Shown piece by piece: positions 17,545 through 25,063 of a stretch of DNA of 64,000 bases (its first letter is position 1; each line of letters begins with the position of its first letter). The notes below the pieces were generated by a model. That model made no database searches. It was given only the letters and a program-made list of their open reading frames with translations, and was not told the origin of the DNA. This DNA is from Euzebyella marina (GTDB lineage Bacteria; Bacteroidota; Bacteroidia; Flavobacteriales; Flavobacteriaceae), in the NCBI RefSeq assembly GCF_014855515.1, contig NZ_JACYFK010000003.1, positions 434,001 to 498,000 of the forward strand, read 5' to 3'. A program made the position numbers and the translations under genes.

Positions 17545-17573
17545 GTATGGAAGCCCCTATCGGGGTCCCATAC
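17545..17573. other. Second strong hairpin after the PRTRC operon
   Basis: GTATGG (17545-17550) pairs with CCATAC (17568-17573), with an inner CCCC/GGGG stem around TAT. No T-tract follows. Together with the nested hairpin just upstream it gives a highly structured 140-nt region whose role is unknown. Confidence 0.5.
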
Positions 17574-17725
17574 CTTTGCGGAACGTGTTTTGTAGTTCCA
17601 TAGTGTACGAGAACTTTGTTCGGTGTGTGTACCGTTGGTTCCCGTATTTAAGATATTTTACCGTTTTTTACGCAAACAAATTTGAAGGCAACTATTGTAG
17701 GAATAGATTAATAGCCAAAGGTATT

Positions 17726-17756
17726 CTGTAACAAAAATTTACTAAATTTGTTACAG
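17726..17756 (+). promoter_or_regulatory. abiE operator overlapping promoter -7 element
   Basis: CTGTAACAAA (17726-17735), 11-nt spacer, TTTGTTACAG (17747-17756) is a perfect 10-bp inverted repeat, 16 nt before the abiEi ATG. A consensus TAAATTTG -7 element lies at 17743-17750, inside the repeat. AbiEi antitoxins are known to repress their own promoter by binding inverted repeats, so this is the expected site. Confidence 0.7.
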
Positions 17757-17772
17757 ATAAGATGAATGTGTT

Positions 17773-18375
17773 ATGCAGAGTGTTGAGTCCAAAATAAAAA
17801 AATCCATTTCCAAAAAGGAGCAGGGAGAATTAGTGTTCCCCGATGATTTTCGGGGATTGGGTTCACCTGAAGCCATACGGTTGGCCCTCCATAGGATTGA
17901 AAAAGAAGGGTATATAAAAAGAGTGGCCCAAGGAATCTATGTCCGTCCCAAGATAAGTAAATATGTGGGAGAGGTATTGCCAACGGCAGAGGAGATTGCT
18001 AGGGCCATAGCCAAAAGGGACAAGATCAGGTTGGTACCTACCGGGGTATATGCTTTAAGTGCGTTGGGGCTTAGCACACAGGTACCCATGAAACTTGTCT
18101 TCCTTACCGATGGAGCTCCCCGGGAATTAAAATTGGGGAAGCGAAGCATAAAACTAAAGAAGACCACCCCCAAGAATTTATCGGCCAAGGGCGAGATAAG
18201 CAGACTGGTCATACAGGCCCTTCGCGAGATAGGAAAGGAACAATTAACGGACGAGGAAGAAGCAAAGATTATTGCCCTATTGAAAAAAGAAGACCAAAAA
18301 GACCTGCTTCACGATATAGCATTGGCTCCGGCATGGATCCGTAAAATTATGGAAAAGAGCTTGGAAAATGGATAA
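17773..18375 (+). CDS. AbiEi-type antitoxin and repressor
   Basis: Antitoxin of a type IV toxin-antitoxin pair, 200 residues. The N-terminal winged helix (about 1-60, with the RLALHRIEKEGYIKRVAQGIYVRP stretch ending near residue 57) is the DNA-binding part; the C-terminal region (about 65-200) is the antitoxicity domain of the DUF6088/AbiEi group. It represses its own operon and counters the toxin without direct binding. It overlaps the toxin gene by 8 nt. The upstream inverted repeat is its probable operator. AbiE systems cause abortive infection and also stabilise mobile elements. Confidence 0.85.
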   Translation: MQSVESKIKKSISKKEQGELVFPDDFRGLGSPEAIRLALHRIEKEGYIKRVAQGIYVRPKISKYVGEVLPTAEEIARAIAKRDKIRLVPTGVYALSALGLSTQVPMKLVFLTDGAPRELKLGKRSIKLKKTTPKNLSAKGEISRLVIQALREIGKEQLTDEEEAKIIALLKKEDQKDLLHDIALAPAWIRKIMEKSLENG

Positions 18376-19405
18376 AAGGACATTTTACGATATACCCAAA
18401 GAAGATAGGCTTGCCATCTTTAAAAATGTAGAAAACAAAACGGGGATACCTGATTTTGCGGTTGAAAAAGACTGGTGGGTCGTCCAGGCATTAAAGGTAA
18501 TCTTTGAAATGGAGATAGCGGAACATTTGGTCTTTAAAGGAGGGACCTCGCTAAGCAAGGCTTGGAAACTGATAGATCGGTTTAGTGAAGATATCGACCT
18601 TGCCGTTGACCGCGGATTTTTTGGATATTCAGGGGAGCTATCAAAAAAACAGCTGACCAAGCTGAGGAAAGAAACCAGCTCCTATATTTCAGGGAAATTT
18701 TATCCAGTGTTGCAGCAGCGATTTAAGAACGGCGGATTTAAGGATGTGGGTTTCAATATCATTCCGGCCGAATCAAGTGACCAAGACCCCCGTATCATAG
18801 AAATCTATTATCCATTTCTGACCAAATCCCCCGGATACATCCAACCAAGGGTGCAGGTTGAGATTGGCTGTCGCTCCTTAAGGGAACCTTTTCGATTAAA
18901 ACCGATAAACTCCTTTGTTGATGAAGAATATCCCGATGCCGAATTTGTCGAGCCTCCAGTGAATGTTCCATCCGTAACCCCTGAAAGGACTTTTTTGGAA
19001 AAGCTTTTCCTATTGCATGAGGAATTCCAACGTCCCAAGGAAAAGATAAGGGTAGATAGGCTAAGCCGTCATTTGTACGATATTTTTCAATTATCGAAAA
19101 CAGAATTTGCGGCCAATGCCATTAATGACCAAGGATTATATGAAACCATAGTAAGCCATAGGTATGTATTCACAAAACTTGGCGGGGTCGATTATAATCT
19201 GCATCAACCACAAGATATACGGCCCATCCCATCCCCTAAGTATAGGGAGGATTGGAAGGCAGATTATAAAACAATGCAAGAGCAAATGATTTATGGGGAT
19301 TCGCCGGCCTATGAAGATTTGGTCAAAGGAATCCAAGGATTTTTAGAAAAGATGAACGCTTTGAATTGGAGAATGGGAGTGGAATTTCCCTTGCCTAAAA
19401 GTTGA
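18368..19405 (+). CDS. AbiEii-family nucleotidyltransferase toxin
   Basis: Toxin of the pair, 345 residues, nucleotidyltransferase AbiEii/AbiGii family. The active-site motif is complete: GGTSLSK at 58-64 and the catalytic Asp pair in EDIDLAV (D75, D77). Lys35 in VEKDWW (the family's [V/Y]-x-K-D-[W/Y]) is also present, and the C-terminal region includes the conserved RDLYDI-like RHLYDIF segment. Studied family members transfer nucleotides to tRNA 3' ends or bind GTP, halting growth on phage infection. Full length, no sign of decay. Confidence 0.87.
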   Translation: MDKRTFYDIPKEDRLAIFKNVENKTGIPDFAVEKDWWVVQALKVIFEMEIAEHLVFKGGTSLSKAWKLIDRFSEDIDLAVDRGFFGYSGELSKKQLTKLRKETSSYISGKFYPVLQQRFKNGGFKDVGFNIIPAESSDQDPRIIEIYYPFLTKSPGYIQPRVQVEIGCRSLREPFRLKPINSFVDEEYPDAEFVEPPVNVPSVTPERTFLEKLFLLHEEFQRPKEKIRVDRLSRHLYDIFQLSKTEFAANAINDQGLYETIVSHRYVFTKLGGVDYNLHQPQDIRPIPSPKYREDWKADYKTMQEQMIYGDSPAYEDLVKGIQGFLEKMNALNWRMGVEFPLPKS

Positions 19406-19434
19406 GAACAATCTATATTGATTAAATTTATACC

Positions 19435-20223
19435 ATGTCGGAAACCCTATATAAAGTACTGGATTTCAGTCGGCCGATAGACCGACAGTCTTTCGTTGAG
19501 GTCATCAGTGAACCGGATGGTCTTTCCCCTTCCCACAAAAAGACCACGCTTTCGGACGAGCAACTGAAAACCCTCATCACGGCCATCTTTACGTATGGGC
19601 TTCATTATGACGAGGTATCCGAAGGGCAACGGGAACTGCTGTTAAAGGCAATTCTGGAAGGCAAACAACCGCTGTTCGACCTATCCCAAACCTTTGTAAG
19701 ACATCTGATGAACAATCTGGATAGTCCTGCGATGTTACAGTTGGAAGCACTCCAAAATATTGAATGTGATTTGAAACGGCCATTGTCCAATGAACCGCTA
19801 GCGGATTTTGTAGAAATGGAACTATTGGACCAAGCTACGTCATACCGAAAATGGGAATATGGCCGATTCTCCATAGCTTATTTAACAGCGCGTTTTTCGA
19901 CGCAGGCCCAATGGAAAAAAGTGGAGAAAACCGTGAAAGAAAAGAAACCACGCCCCGAAGCTTATCTCAAAAATTTTGATAAGGAACTGGAAAATGCACG
20001 CTATAGTCTCGATGCCCACGAACAAGTACTGCTACATCTTGTCGTAAAGGCCAAGCTCTGGCCTGGGAAGACTACAATGGCCGATTATTTGTTGGCGGGT
20101 TCTATAGTGCAACAACACCTGCTCGGCCTCTCCCTTCGGTCCGAAAAACTTGCCAAGGTCTTGGTAAATGCTATAGAGCGAACTCCAAACATAAACAAAC
20201 GCAGGGGCGGACCTAAATTATGA
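19435..20223 (+). CDS. Hypothetical mobile-element protein (262 aa)
   Basis: Unrecognised, cytoplasmic, mostly helical protein. No catalytic motif, signal peptide or membrane segment. Codon use is that of the GC-richer backbone. Its stop overlaps the ATG of the next gene by 4 nt, so the two are co-translated. It begins 30 nt after the AbiEii stop and could be read through from that operon. Position just left of the candidate oriT suggests a transfer or maintenance role, but this is only context. Confidence 0.65.
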   Translation: MSETLYKVLDFSRPIDRQSFVEVISEPDGLSPSHKKTTLSDEQLKTLITAIFTYGLHYDEVSEGQRELLLKAILEGKQPLFDLSQTFVRHLMNNLDSPAMLQLEALQNIECDLKRPLSNEPLADFVEMELLDQATSYRKWEYGRFSIAYLTARFSTQAQWKKVEKTVKEKKPRPEAYLKNFDKELENARYSLDAHEQVLLHLVVKAKLWPGKTTMADYLLAGSIVQQHLLGLSLRSEKLAKVLVNAIERTPNINKRRGGPKL

Positions 20224-20705
20224 TTCCGTCGGAAAAACTGCTCAGCTATCTGGAAGATTTGGCCAAGAAGGAACATCCCGAGGTCAACGGCAAGGAATAT
20301 TCCCAATCACAGGTCCTATTGGCCGAGCGTTTGGTACGCGATGTGCAAAATGCCATCGGAATCGCTTCGCAGAAACCGAAACTTTCCCGCAGACGGGCCT
20401 TTATCGTAATCTTGGAGGAACTCTACTACAATGTCCCTAAATACCCCAAAGAACTTACCCTTAATCGCATCCACAGAAGGGCTTCCCAACGATTCGAGTA
20501 TATGAACAGGGACGTAAAATCCTTTACCACGCCCATGGAGGTGCATCCCAAAGATCCCTGTACTTTTTACGAGGACAACGCCCATGGCAAAGCACGCTAT
20601 AGATCCGCACTACAACATCTCGTGTTGGAATCCCATAGGTACTTTCAGGTTCCTGAAGCCGAGGCCTCCCTTAAAATCCTTTTCGAGGACGTTAAACTCT
20701 GCTGA
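20220..20705 (+). CDS. Hypothetical mobile-element protein (161 aa)
   Basis: Unrecognised 161-residue soluble protein, basic in the middle (KLSRRRAF near 54-61; RIHRRASQRF near 84-93), with a Tyr/Phe-rich C-terminal half. Translationally coupled to the preceding gene by a 4-nt overlap. It ends 6 nt before a hairpin and about 100 nt before the candidate oriT. The basic patches would fit DNA or RNA binding; no family can be named. Confidence 0.6.
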   Translation: MIPSEKLLSYLEDLAKKEHPEVNGKEYSQSQVLLAERLVRDVQNAIGIASQKPKLSRRRAFIVILEELYYNVPKYPKELTLNRIHRRASQRFEYMNRDVKSFTTPMEVHPKDPCTFYEDNAHGKARYRSALQHLVLESHRYFQVPEAEASLKILFEDVKLC

Positions 20706-20710
20706 ATCCA

Positions 20711-20740
20711 TTTACCGTACAACACTCCGTGTACGGCAAA
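20711..20740. terminator. Inverted repeat after the two-gene unit
   Basis: TTTACCGTACA (20711-20721) and TGTACGGCAAA (20730-20740) pair over 11 positions with one G-T wobble around an 8-nt loop. It may terminate the upstream operon, or be part of the transfer origin, which begins some 70 nt further on. Confidence 0.45.
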
Positions 20741-20794
20741 GCCCTTATTGACTTGAGATATGTTTTAGGTTTGGCCTAAGTTAATCGGAGGTCA

Positions 20795-20835
20795 CGTAGC
20801 AAGTTGTGTTTTTGCTAACAAAAACCCTGCGCACC
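20795..20835 (+). other. Candidate origin of transfer (oriT)
   Basis: GTTTTTG (20808-20814), 4-nt loop, CAAAAAC (20819-20825) form a perfect stem, immediately followed by ACCCTGC (20824-20830), which resembles the MOBP nick consensus YATCCTGY. It lies 40-80 nt upstream of mobC, the usual position. Nicking by the relaxase is inferred, not shown. Confidence 0.55.
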
Positions 20836-20875
20836 TTGTTTGCAGTTTGCCTTGTGATGCGTTAAATCATTTGAA

Positions 20876-21223
20876 ATGGGAAGGCCAAAAAAAGAACTTG
20901 GGTCATTAAAAACAATACAGGTCAATGTCAGGATGACTGCTGCTGATCATTCCAAAGTTTCCGTTAATGCAGAAACCATCGGGCTGTCCGTTGCCGAATA
21001 TATCCGAAGAAAATGTACGGGAAAATCCTTGCCGAATAAAAAGATAACCCCATTGGACAGGAAACTCTTTGTCGAGTTGAGCCGGGTGGGAAACAACCTG
21101 AACCAACTTGCCAGGGTCTCAAACTCAGGTATCCGTGACCCGTTCAATATCATAAAACAATTGGAGGAGGTAAAAATGCTGTTGCAACAGCTCAAATCAA
21201 ATATTGCGAACAATGATAGGTAA
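20876..21223 (+). CDS. mobC: MobC-type relaxosome accessory protein
   Basis: A 115-residue DNA-binding protein that helps the relaxase melt and nick oriT. The N-terminal MGRPKKELG, a ribbon-helix-helix-like segment (about 15-50, with GLSVAEYIRRK) and the hallmark VGNNLNQLARVSN (about 72-84) are typical of bacterial MobC proteins. It overlaps the relaxase gene by 20 nt. Candidate oriT lies directly upstream. Confidence 0.88.
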   Translation: MGRPKKELGSLKTIQVNVRMTAADHSKVSVNAETIGLSVAEYIRRKCTGKSLPNKKITPLDRKLFVELSRVGNNLNQLARVSNSGIRDPFNIIKQLEEVKMLLQQLKSNIANNDR

Positions 21224-22262
21224 GATAACCATAGGAAAGGATTTTTACGGTGTTCTTGCCTACAATGAAAAAAAGGTAAGCGAAGGTGTAGGGTATGTGA
21301 TCGATTCAAATATCGGACAATCCACAGCGGTGAATATGACACAGGAATTCAATTTGATCAGGCAATTGCGGCCAAGATTGGGCAATGCGGTCCTCCATGT
21401 TTCCTTGAACCTGCCCTACTCAGATCAATTAAACGATAAGGAGTTTGCTTCATTCGGATGTGACTATCTAATGAAGATGGGTTTCGATAACAACCAGTTC
21501 ATTATGTACCGTCATACGGACACGGAACACGAACACATCCATATAGTGGCCAATAGGGTCAGGTATTCGGGCAGGATAACAAATGATAGCAACATTAAGA
21601 GAAGAAGTCGGGAAGTGCTCAATAATCTGGAAAGGAAATATGGATTGACCCAAATTTCAACAAAAATTGGTGGAAAAAAATCACTTGACCAAAAGGAAAT
21701 AGAGAAAACCCTGAGAACAGGCGATGTACCTATCAAGCTTGTCCTACAGGAGAGAATCGGTCCGGCTATCTCAAAAGCAATGGACACAACAGAATTTATC
21801 AAGTTGCTACAAGAGCAAAATATCTCGCCAAAATTTAACGTGAGCAAAACTACGGGCAGGGTTTCGGGGATATCTTTCAAATATCAAGATGTGGTATATA
21901 AAGGCAGTACCCTAGGTAAAAAATTCTCATGGAACAGTATTGTAAAACAAATCGATTATGAGCAAACAAGAGACCGTTCAGTTATATTATCGGCTAATGG
22001 AAAAGAACGAGGAACTGATCAAGCTGACGAAGGAAACGATGAAGGAACAGTCAAGGTTGAACCAAGAAATAATGGGACTGCAAAAGGCACTCGAAATTCT
22101 GCTCAACAATCAAAAAGTCATGTGGGAGAAATTAAGGAAAATGGAATAGTCGAGCCTTTAATGGATGAATCGGAATGGAATCCTTTTAAGCTGGAACTTA
22201 CTGACCATGGTGCCAGAAAAAAGTCTAAAAGAAAGAAGAAAAGAAAGGGATTGAACAAATAA
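21204..22262 (+). CDS. mobA: Relaxase/mobilisation nuclease (MOBP-type)
   Basis: Nicks oriT and pilots the transferred strand. The N-terminal relaxase domain (about 1-180) has the three-His metal motif H101-x-D103-xx-H106-x-H108-x-H110; candidate catalytic tyrosines are Y17 and Y28 near the N-terminus. The C-terminal 100 residues (from about 250) are low-complexity, charged and Lys-rich at the end, unlike a helicase or primase domain. Length 352 is normal for mobilisable Bacteroidota elements. No type IV secretion genes are visible in the window, so the element may use a helper, or such genes lie to the left. A second ORF is nested in the C-terminal region. Confidence 0.9.
   Translation: MRTMIGKITIGKDFYGVLAYNEKKVSEGVGYVIDSNIGQSTAVNMTQEFNLIRQLRPRLGNAVLHVSLNLPYSDQLNDKEFASFGCDYLMKMGFDNNQFIMYRHTDTEHEHIHIVANRVRYSGRITNDSNIKRRSREVLNNLERKYGLTQISTKIGGKKSLDQKEIEKTLRTGDVPIKLVLQERIGPAISKAMDTTEFIKLLQEQNISPKFNVSKTTGRVSGISFKYQDVVYKGSTLGKKFSWNSIVKQIDYEQTRDRSVILSANGKERGTDQADEGNDEGTVKVEPRNNGTAKGTRNSAQQSKSHVGEIKENGIVEPLMDESEWNPFKLELTDHGARKKSKRKKKRKGLNK
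21958..22149 (+). CDS. Possible nested coiled-coil protein inside mobA
   Basis: A 63-residue ORF in another frame of the relaxase 3' part, starting ATGAGCAAACAAGAG. It has a regular heptad pattern rich in Leu, Glu, Lys and Gln (QETVQLYYRLMEKNEELIKL from about 4), looking far more protein-like than the relaxase frame at the same place, which is low-complexity. Overlapping mob genes are known (RSF1010 mobA/mobB). It may be an accessory transfer factor. No independent evidence of translation. Confidence 0.4.
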   Translation: MSKQETVQLYYRLMEKNEELIKLTKETMKEQSRLNQEIMGLQKALEILLNNQKVMWEKLRKME

Positions 22263-22288
22263 ATCGATTCAGAGTGTCGTAAAATTCA

Positions 22289-22540
22289 ATGGGCAATCAA
22301 GTAAACATACAACCCCTTAATCTGACCGGTAAGGCGTTTTGCGAAAAGCTTGGTGTATCGTACAATGGCCAGATCATGCAGGCTTTACGGGATCTAGGAT
22401 TAGTCAGTTTTTTCAAAGTTGGCAAAAAATACCTGTATGCTTATGAAGACATTTATTCGATCAATCAAAAACTCAGAAAAGGGGAAATATCGATAAGAGT
22501 GGACAAAGGGTATTACATCACTATAAATGAAGTAGTTTAA
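22289..22540 (+). CDS. Small HTH protein, excisionase-like
   Basis: An 83-residue protein whose residues about 12-55 read as a winged helix: LTGKAFCEKLGV, then QIMQALRDLGLVSFFKVGKKYLY, then a short C-terminal strand pair. This layout fits excisionase or MerR-like small DNA-binding proteins that sit beside integrases and direct excision. It converges with the integrase gene (20-nt gap) and follows the mob genes by 26 nt. Family assignment is tentative. Confidence 0.6.
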   Translation: MGNQVNIQPLNLTGKAFCEKLGVSYNGQIMQALRDLGLVSFFKVGKKYLYAYEDIYSINQKLRKGEISIRVDKGYYITINEVV

Positions 22541-22559
22541 ATATTGAACCAAAAGCACT

Positions 22560-23750
22560 TTAACCGAACAATCTATTCATTTCCTCTGCTTCTTCCTTAT
22601 GGTAAAAATCTTTTAAATAATGCTGTGTGGTGGACAATTTGGTATGCCCCAATAGTTTGGAGATCAATAACAGCCCAGTATCCTTCTTTACCGCAAAGTC
22701 GGCGAAGGAATGTTTTGCCATATGCATATTCACCCATTTTCCTATTTCTGCTTTTTCACAAGCATTACGCAATGAACGGTTTATAGCATTATTGGCAATA
22801 TATAATTTGTGTTCTATTTCATCTGCATTTTTATTGTCCATTCCATAAAGGGGAGGAAAGATAAAAGTATTGTTTCTGCCTTTATAATTTTCTAGTATGG
22901 CCGCAGCCTTAGGAGTCAAAGGCAAAGTTCTTTTTGCACCTGCTCTAGTTCTGGATTTGCCCATAGTATATACGATTTCATTTCCTGCAATATTTTCCCA
23001 TTTAAGCTTACATATATCAGAAAATCTCATGCCAGCGGTATAGAAGGAAAATAGGAACATGTCCCTGGCTTTGATCATCCCTTTGAATCTTACAGGGATT
23101 TCCAATTCTGAAAGTTTGGTGATTTCTTCAAAAGTCAATGAGTCTTTTTCAACATTCTCAGTTACTATTGTATAGCCTCTTATAGGATTTTCCTTTATAA
23201 CACCCATTTTCATTGCTTTATTTAGAACTGCATACATTGACTTGAAATTCGAGGCGACTGTATTAATTTTATTCCCTTTTTCAAGCATCCATTTTTCATA
23301 ATCCTTGGCGAATTGTACAGAAAGATCGGAGAATGAAACGTAGCTCGAGAATTTTTTTAGTTTTTGGATGTACTTCTGTTGTGTGTTGGCAGTGCGGATT
23401 TTACCTTTTAACCTAGCTTCATCGACTATTTGTTGGTAGAAGTCCAGAAAAGAACTAGTATCATACTTCTTATTATTCTTATAAAGAAGAAGCAAGCGTT
23501 TGGCCGAGATCCCTTTGTTATTGTAATAGATTTGTTGAACAGAGATCAATAAGGATTGGAGATTGGCGTTCAGTTTTTCTTCAAGTGGATGCCTTTTTAT
23601 TTTTTTCTTTTTGTCGTCCCACTGGTTTTTTAGTACAGATATTCCAGAGTCAATATACTGGACATCCTTTTTAGAAGTCTCAATTTTAAGTCTGATTAAT
23701 TGGGTTCCGTTCTTTTTTAAATAAGTAGAAAGATAATAGTTAAAATTCAT
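22560..23750 (-). CDS. Tyrosine recombinase (element integrase)
   Basis: Integrase of the element. I place the start at the ATG at 23750 (396 residues); the open frame extends 20 codons further up to a TTG but the arm-binding domain begins with MNFNYYLSTYLKK. An N-terminal arm-type domain, a SAM-like core-binding domain (about 95-185) and a catalytic domain follow. Catalytic residues by this numbering: Arg242 (AGMRFSD), Lys in the beta-hairpin region (about 265), His343, His369 (LLGHT) and nucleophile Tyr378 (TTQHYLKDF). The second catalytic Arg (H-x-x-R) is Lys346 here, which is unusual. The gene is at the right end of the element next to yebC, as expected for an attachment-site-proximal integrase. 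Confidence 0.9.
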   Translation of the reverse strand: MNFNYYLSTYLKKNGTQLIRLKIETSKKDVQYIDSGISVLKNQWDDKKKKIKRHPLEEKLNANLQSLLISVQQIYYNNKGISAKRLLLLYKNNKKYDTSSFLDFYQQIVDEARLKGKIRTANTQQKYIQKLKKFSSYVSFSDLSVQFAKDYEKWMLEKGNKINTVASNFKSMYAVLNKAMKMGVIKENPIRGYTIVTENVEKDSLTFEEITKLSELEIPVRFKGMIKARDMFLFSFYTAGMRFSDICKLKWENIAGNEIVYTMGKSRTRAGAKRTLPLTPKAAAILENYKGRNNTFIFPPLYGMDNKNADEIEHKLYIANNAINRSLRNACEKAEIGKWVNMHMAKHSFADFAVKKDTGLLLISKLLGHTKLSTTQHYLKDFYHKEEAEEMNRLFG

Positions 23751-23866
23751 TAGTTCGGTATTAGTTCGGAATATGCATAAATATAATGAAATATAAACGA
23801 TTATAAACAATAAAAGCCTCTATTGATATAGAGGCTTTTACGTGTATTTAAGGGGTGTGAGCGTAT
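23749..23866. other. Probable right end of the element (attR region)
   Basis: The 117 nt between the integrase start and the yebC stop must contain the junction. A tandem ATTAGTTCGG repeat lies at 23750-23769, typical of arm sites. The core crossover cannot be fixed because the left end is outside the window; the yebC terminator hairpin at 23811-23840 is a plausible target. Confidence 0.45.
23811..23840 (-). terminator. Terminator of yebC
   Basis: AAAAGCCTCTAT and ATATAGAGGCTTTT form a perfect stem around a 2-nt loop with A- and T-runs on both sides, 27 nt after the yebC stop on the minus strand. It can act in both directions. Confidence 0.85.
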
Positions 23867-24577
23867 TTATTCCTGCATAGTGTGGTACACGTTCTGCACA
23901 TCATCATCTTCTTCAATTTTTTCCAAAAGTTTTTCTACATCTGCCGTCTGTTCTTCATCTAGTTCTTTGGTCACCTGAGGAATTCTCTCAAAACCCGAAG
24001 ATAGAATTTCTATTTCCCGCGATTCCAGTTCTTTTTGAATGTCGCCAAAGCTTTCAAAGGGGGCATAAATTAAAATCCCATCCTCATCAACAAAAACTTC
24101 TTCGGCACCAAAATCGATCATTTCTAATTCTAATTCCTCTGGGTCTAGGCCTTCTGCATTGATTCGGAAGTTGCAAGTATGGTCAAACATAAATTCAACA
24201 GAACCGGAAGTTCCCAAACTGCCATTACACTTGTTAAAATAACTTCTTATGTTGGCAACTGTTCTGGTATTGTTGTCGGTTGCAGTTTCTATTAAAATGG
24301 CGATTCCGTGGGGGGCATATCCTTCAAACAGCACTTCTTTATAGTCACCCAGGTTTTTGTCACTGGCCCTTTTTATAGCCCTTTCAATATTATCTTTGGG
24401 CATATTGACCGACTTGGCATTCTGAATGACCGCTCGTAAACGCGCATTGGCATCAGGATCGGGTCCTCCTTCTTTTACCGCCATAACGATATCTTTCCCG
24501 ATTCTGGTAAATGCTTTGGACATGGCTGCCCAACGCTTCATTTTTCTGGCCTTTCTAAATTCAAAAGCTCTTCCCAT
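23867..24577 (-). CDS. yebC: YebC/PmpR family protein (TACO1-like)
   Basis: A 236-residue cytoplasmic protein of the YebC/PmpR family, described as a DNA-binding regulator in some species and more recently as a translation factor that helps ribosomes through proline stretches. Family signatures are clear: MGRAFEFRK at the N-terminus, WAAMSKAFTRIGKDI, then GPDPDANARLRA and NMPKDNIERAIK (about 38-66). Length is normal. First host gene to the right of the mobile element and apparently intact; the element lies beyond its terminator, so its expression should not be affected. Confidence 0.93.
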   Translation of the reverse strand: MGRAFEFRKARKMKRWAAMSKAFTRIGKDIVMAVKEGGPDPDANARLRAVIQNAKSVNMPKDNIERAIKRASDKNLGDYKEVLFEGYAPHGIAILIETATDNNTRTVANIRSYFNKCNGSLGTSGSVEFMFDHTCNFRINAEGLDPEELELEMIDFGAEEVFVDEDGILIYAPFESFGDIQKELESREIEILSSGFERIPQVTKELDEEQTADVEKLLEKIEEDDDVQNVYHTMQE

Positions 24578-24682
24578 AATATTCTGTGCTATTTATTCAG
24601 TGGACGCAAATTTAAAAAAATGTTTCACTACCCACGTAATTATCTAGAAACCTTCTGACTGTATCTATATAAGTACGACTTG

Positions 24683-24970
24683 TTATTCGCTCTCGATGAT
24701 TTCTTCAATAGATTTGGCCAATTTAAAGTCTTTTTCAGTTACCCCGTCGGCATCATGGGTATTCAATCGTATACTTAGAGTATTATAGACATTCTGCCAA
24801 TCCGGATGGTGGTTTTGCGCCTCACATTCAAAGGCTATTCGTGTCATTGTTGAAAAGGCCTCCTTAAAATTATGGAACTCGAAAGTAGTTTCTATAGCAC
24901 CATTGTTATAATCCCACCCTTCTAAATCTTGAAGTTTTTCATTTATTTCTGAATCGGATAATTTTTTCAT
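24683..24970 (-). CDS. Pterin-4a-carbinolamine dehydratase
   Basis: A 95-residue enzyme that dehydrates 4a-hydroxytetrahydropterin, recycling the cofactor of aromatic amino acid hydroxylases; a bacterial role in molybdopterin or transcription cofactoring has also been proposed. The family motif is complete at about 52-73: E-x-x-x-HHP-x5-Y-x8-TH (NHHPDWQNVY then LNTHDADG). Length is typical. Located 105 nt downstream of yebC's start side, transcribed in the same direction, as a single small gene. Confidence 0.9.
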   Translation of the reverse strand: MKKLSDSEINEKLQDLEGWDYNNGAIETTFEFHNFKEAFSTMTRIAFECEAQNHHPDWQNVYNTLSIRLNTHDADGVTEKDFKLAKSIEEIIESE

Positions 24971-25063
24971 GATATTAATTTTTAAATGTTCAGGTATTGT
25001 TTGAAGCTACTAAAAAGAACGTTGATTAGGGGCTTAATAAAGAAAGAATTTAATGGTAAAGCT

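Noticed and set aside
17393-17731. 112-aa plus-strand ORF
   Set aside because: It runs through the two strong hairpins, has an odd Pro/Arg/Cys-rich composition and ends just before the abiE operator; better explained as noncoding.
23751-23810. 20-codon upstream extension of the integrase
   Set aside because: It needs a TTG start, is hydrophobic and AT-driven, and reaches the yebC terminator; the internal ATG fits the family.
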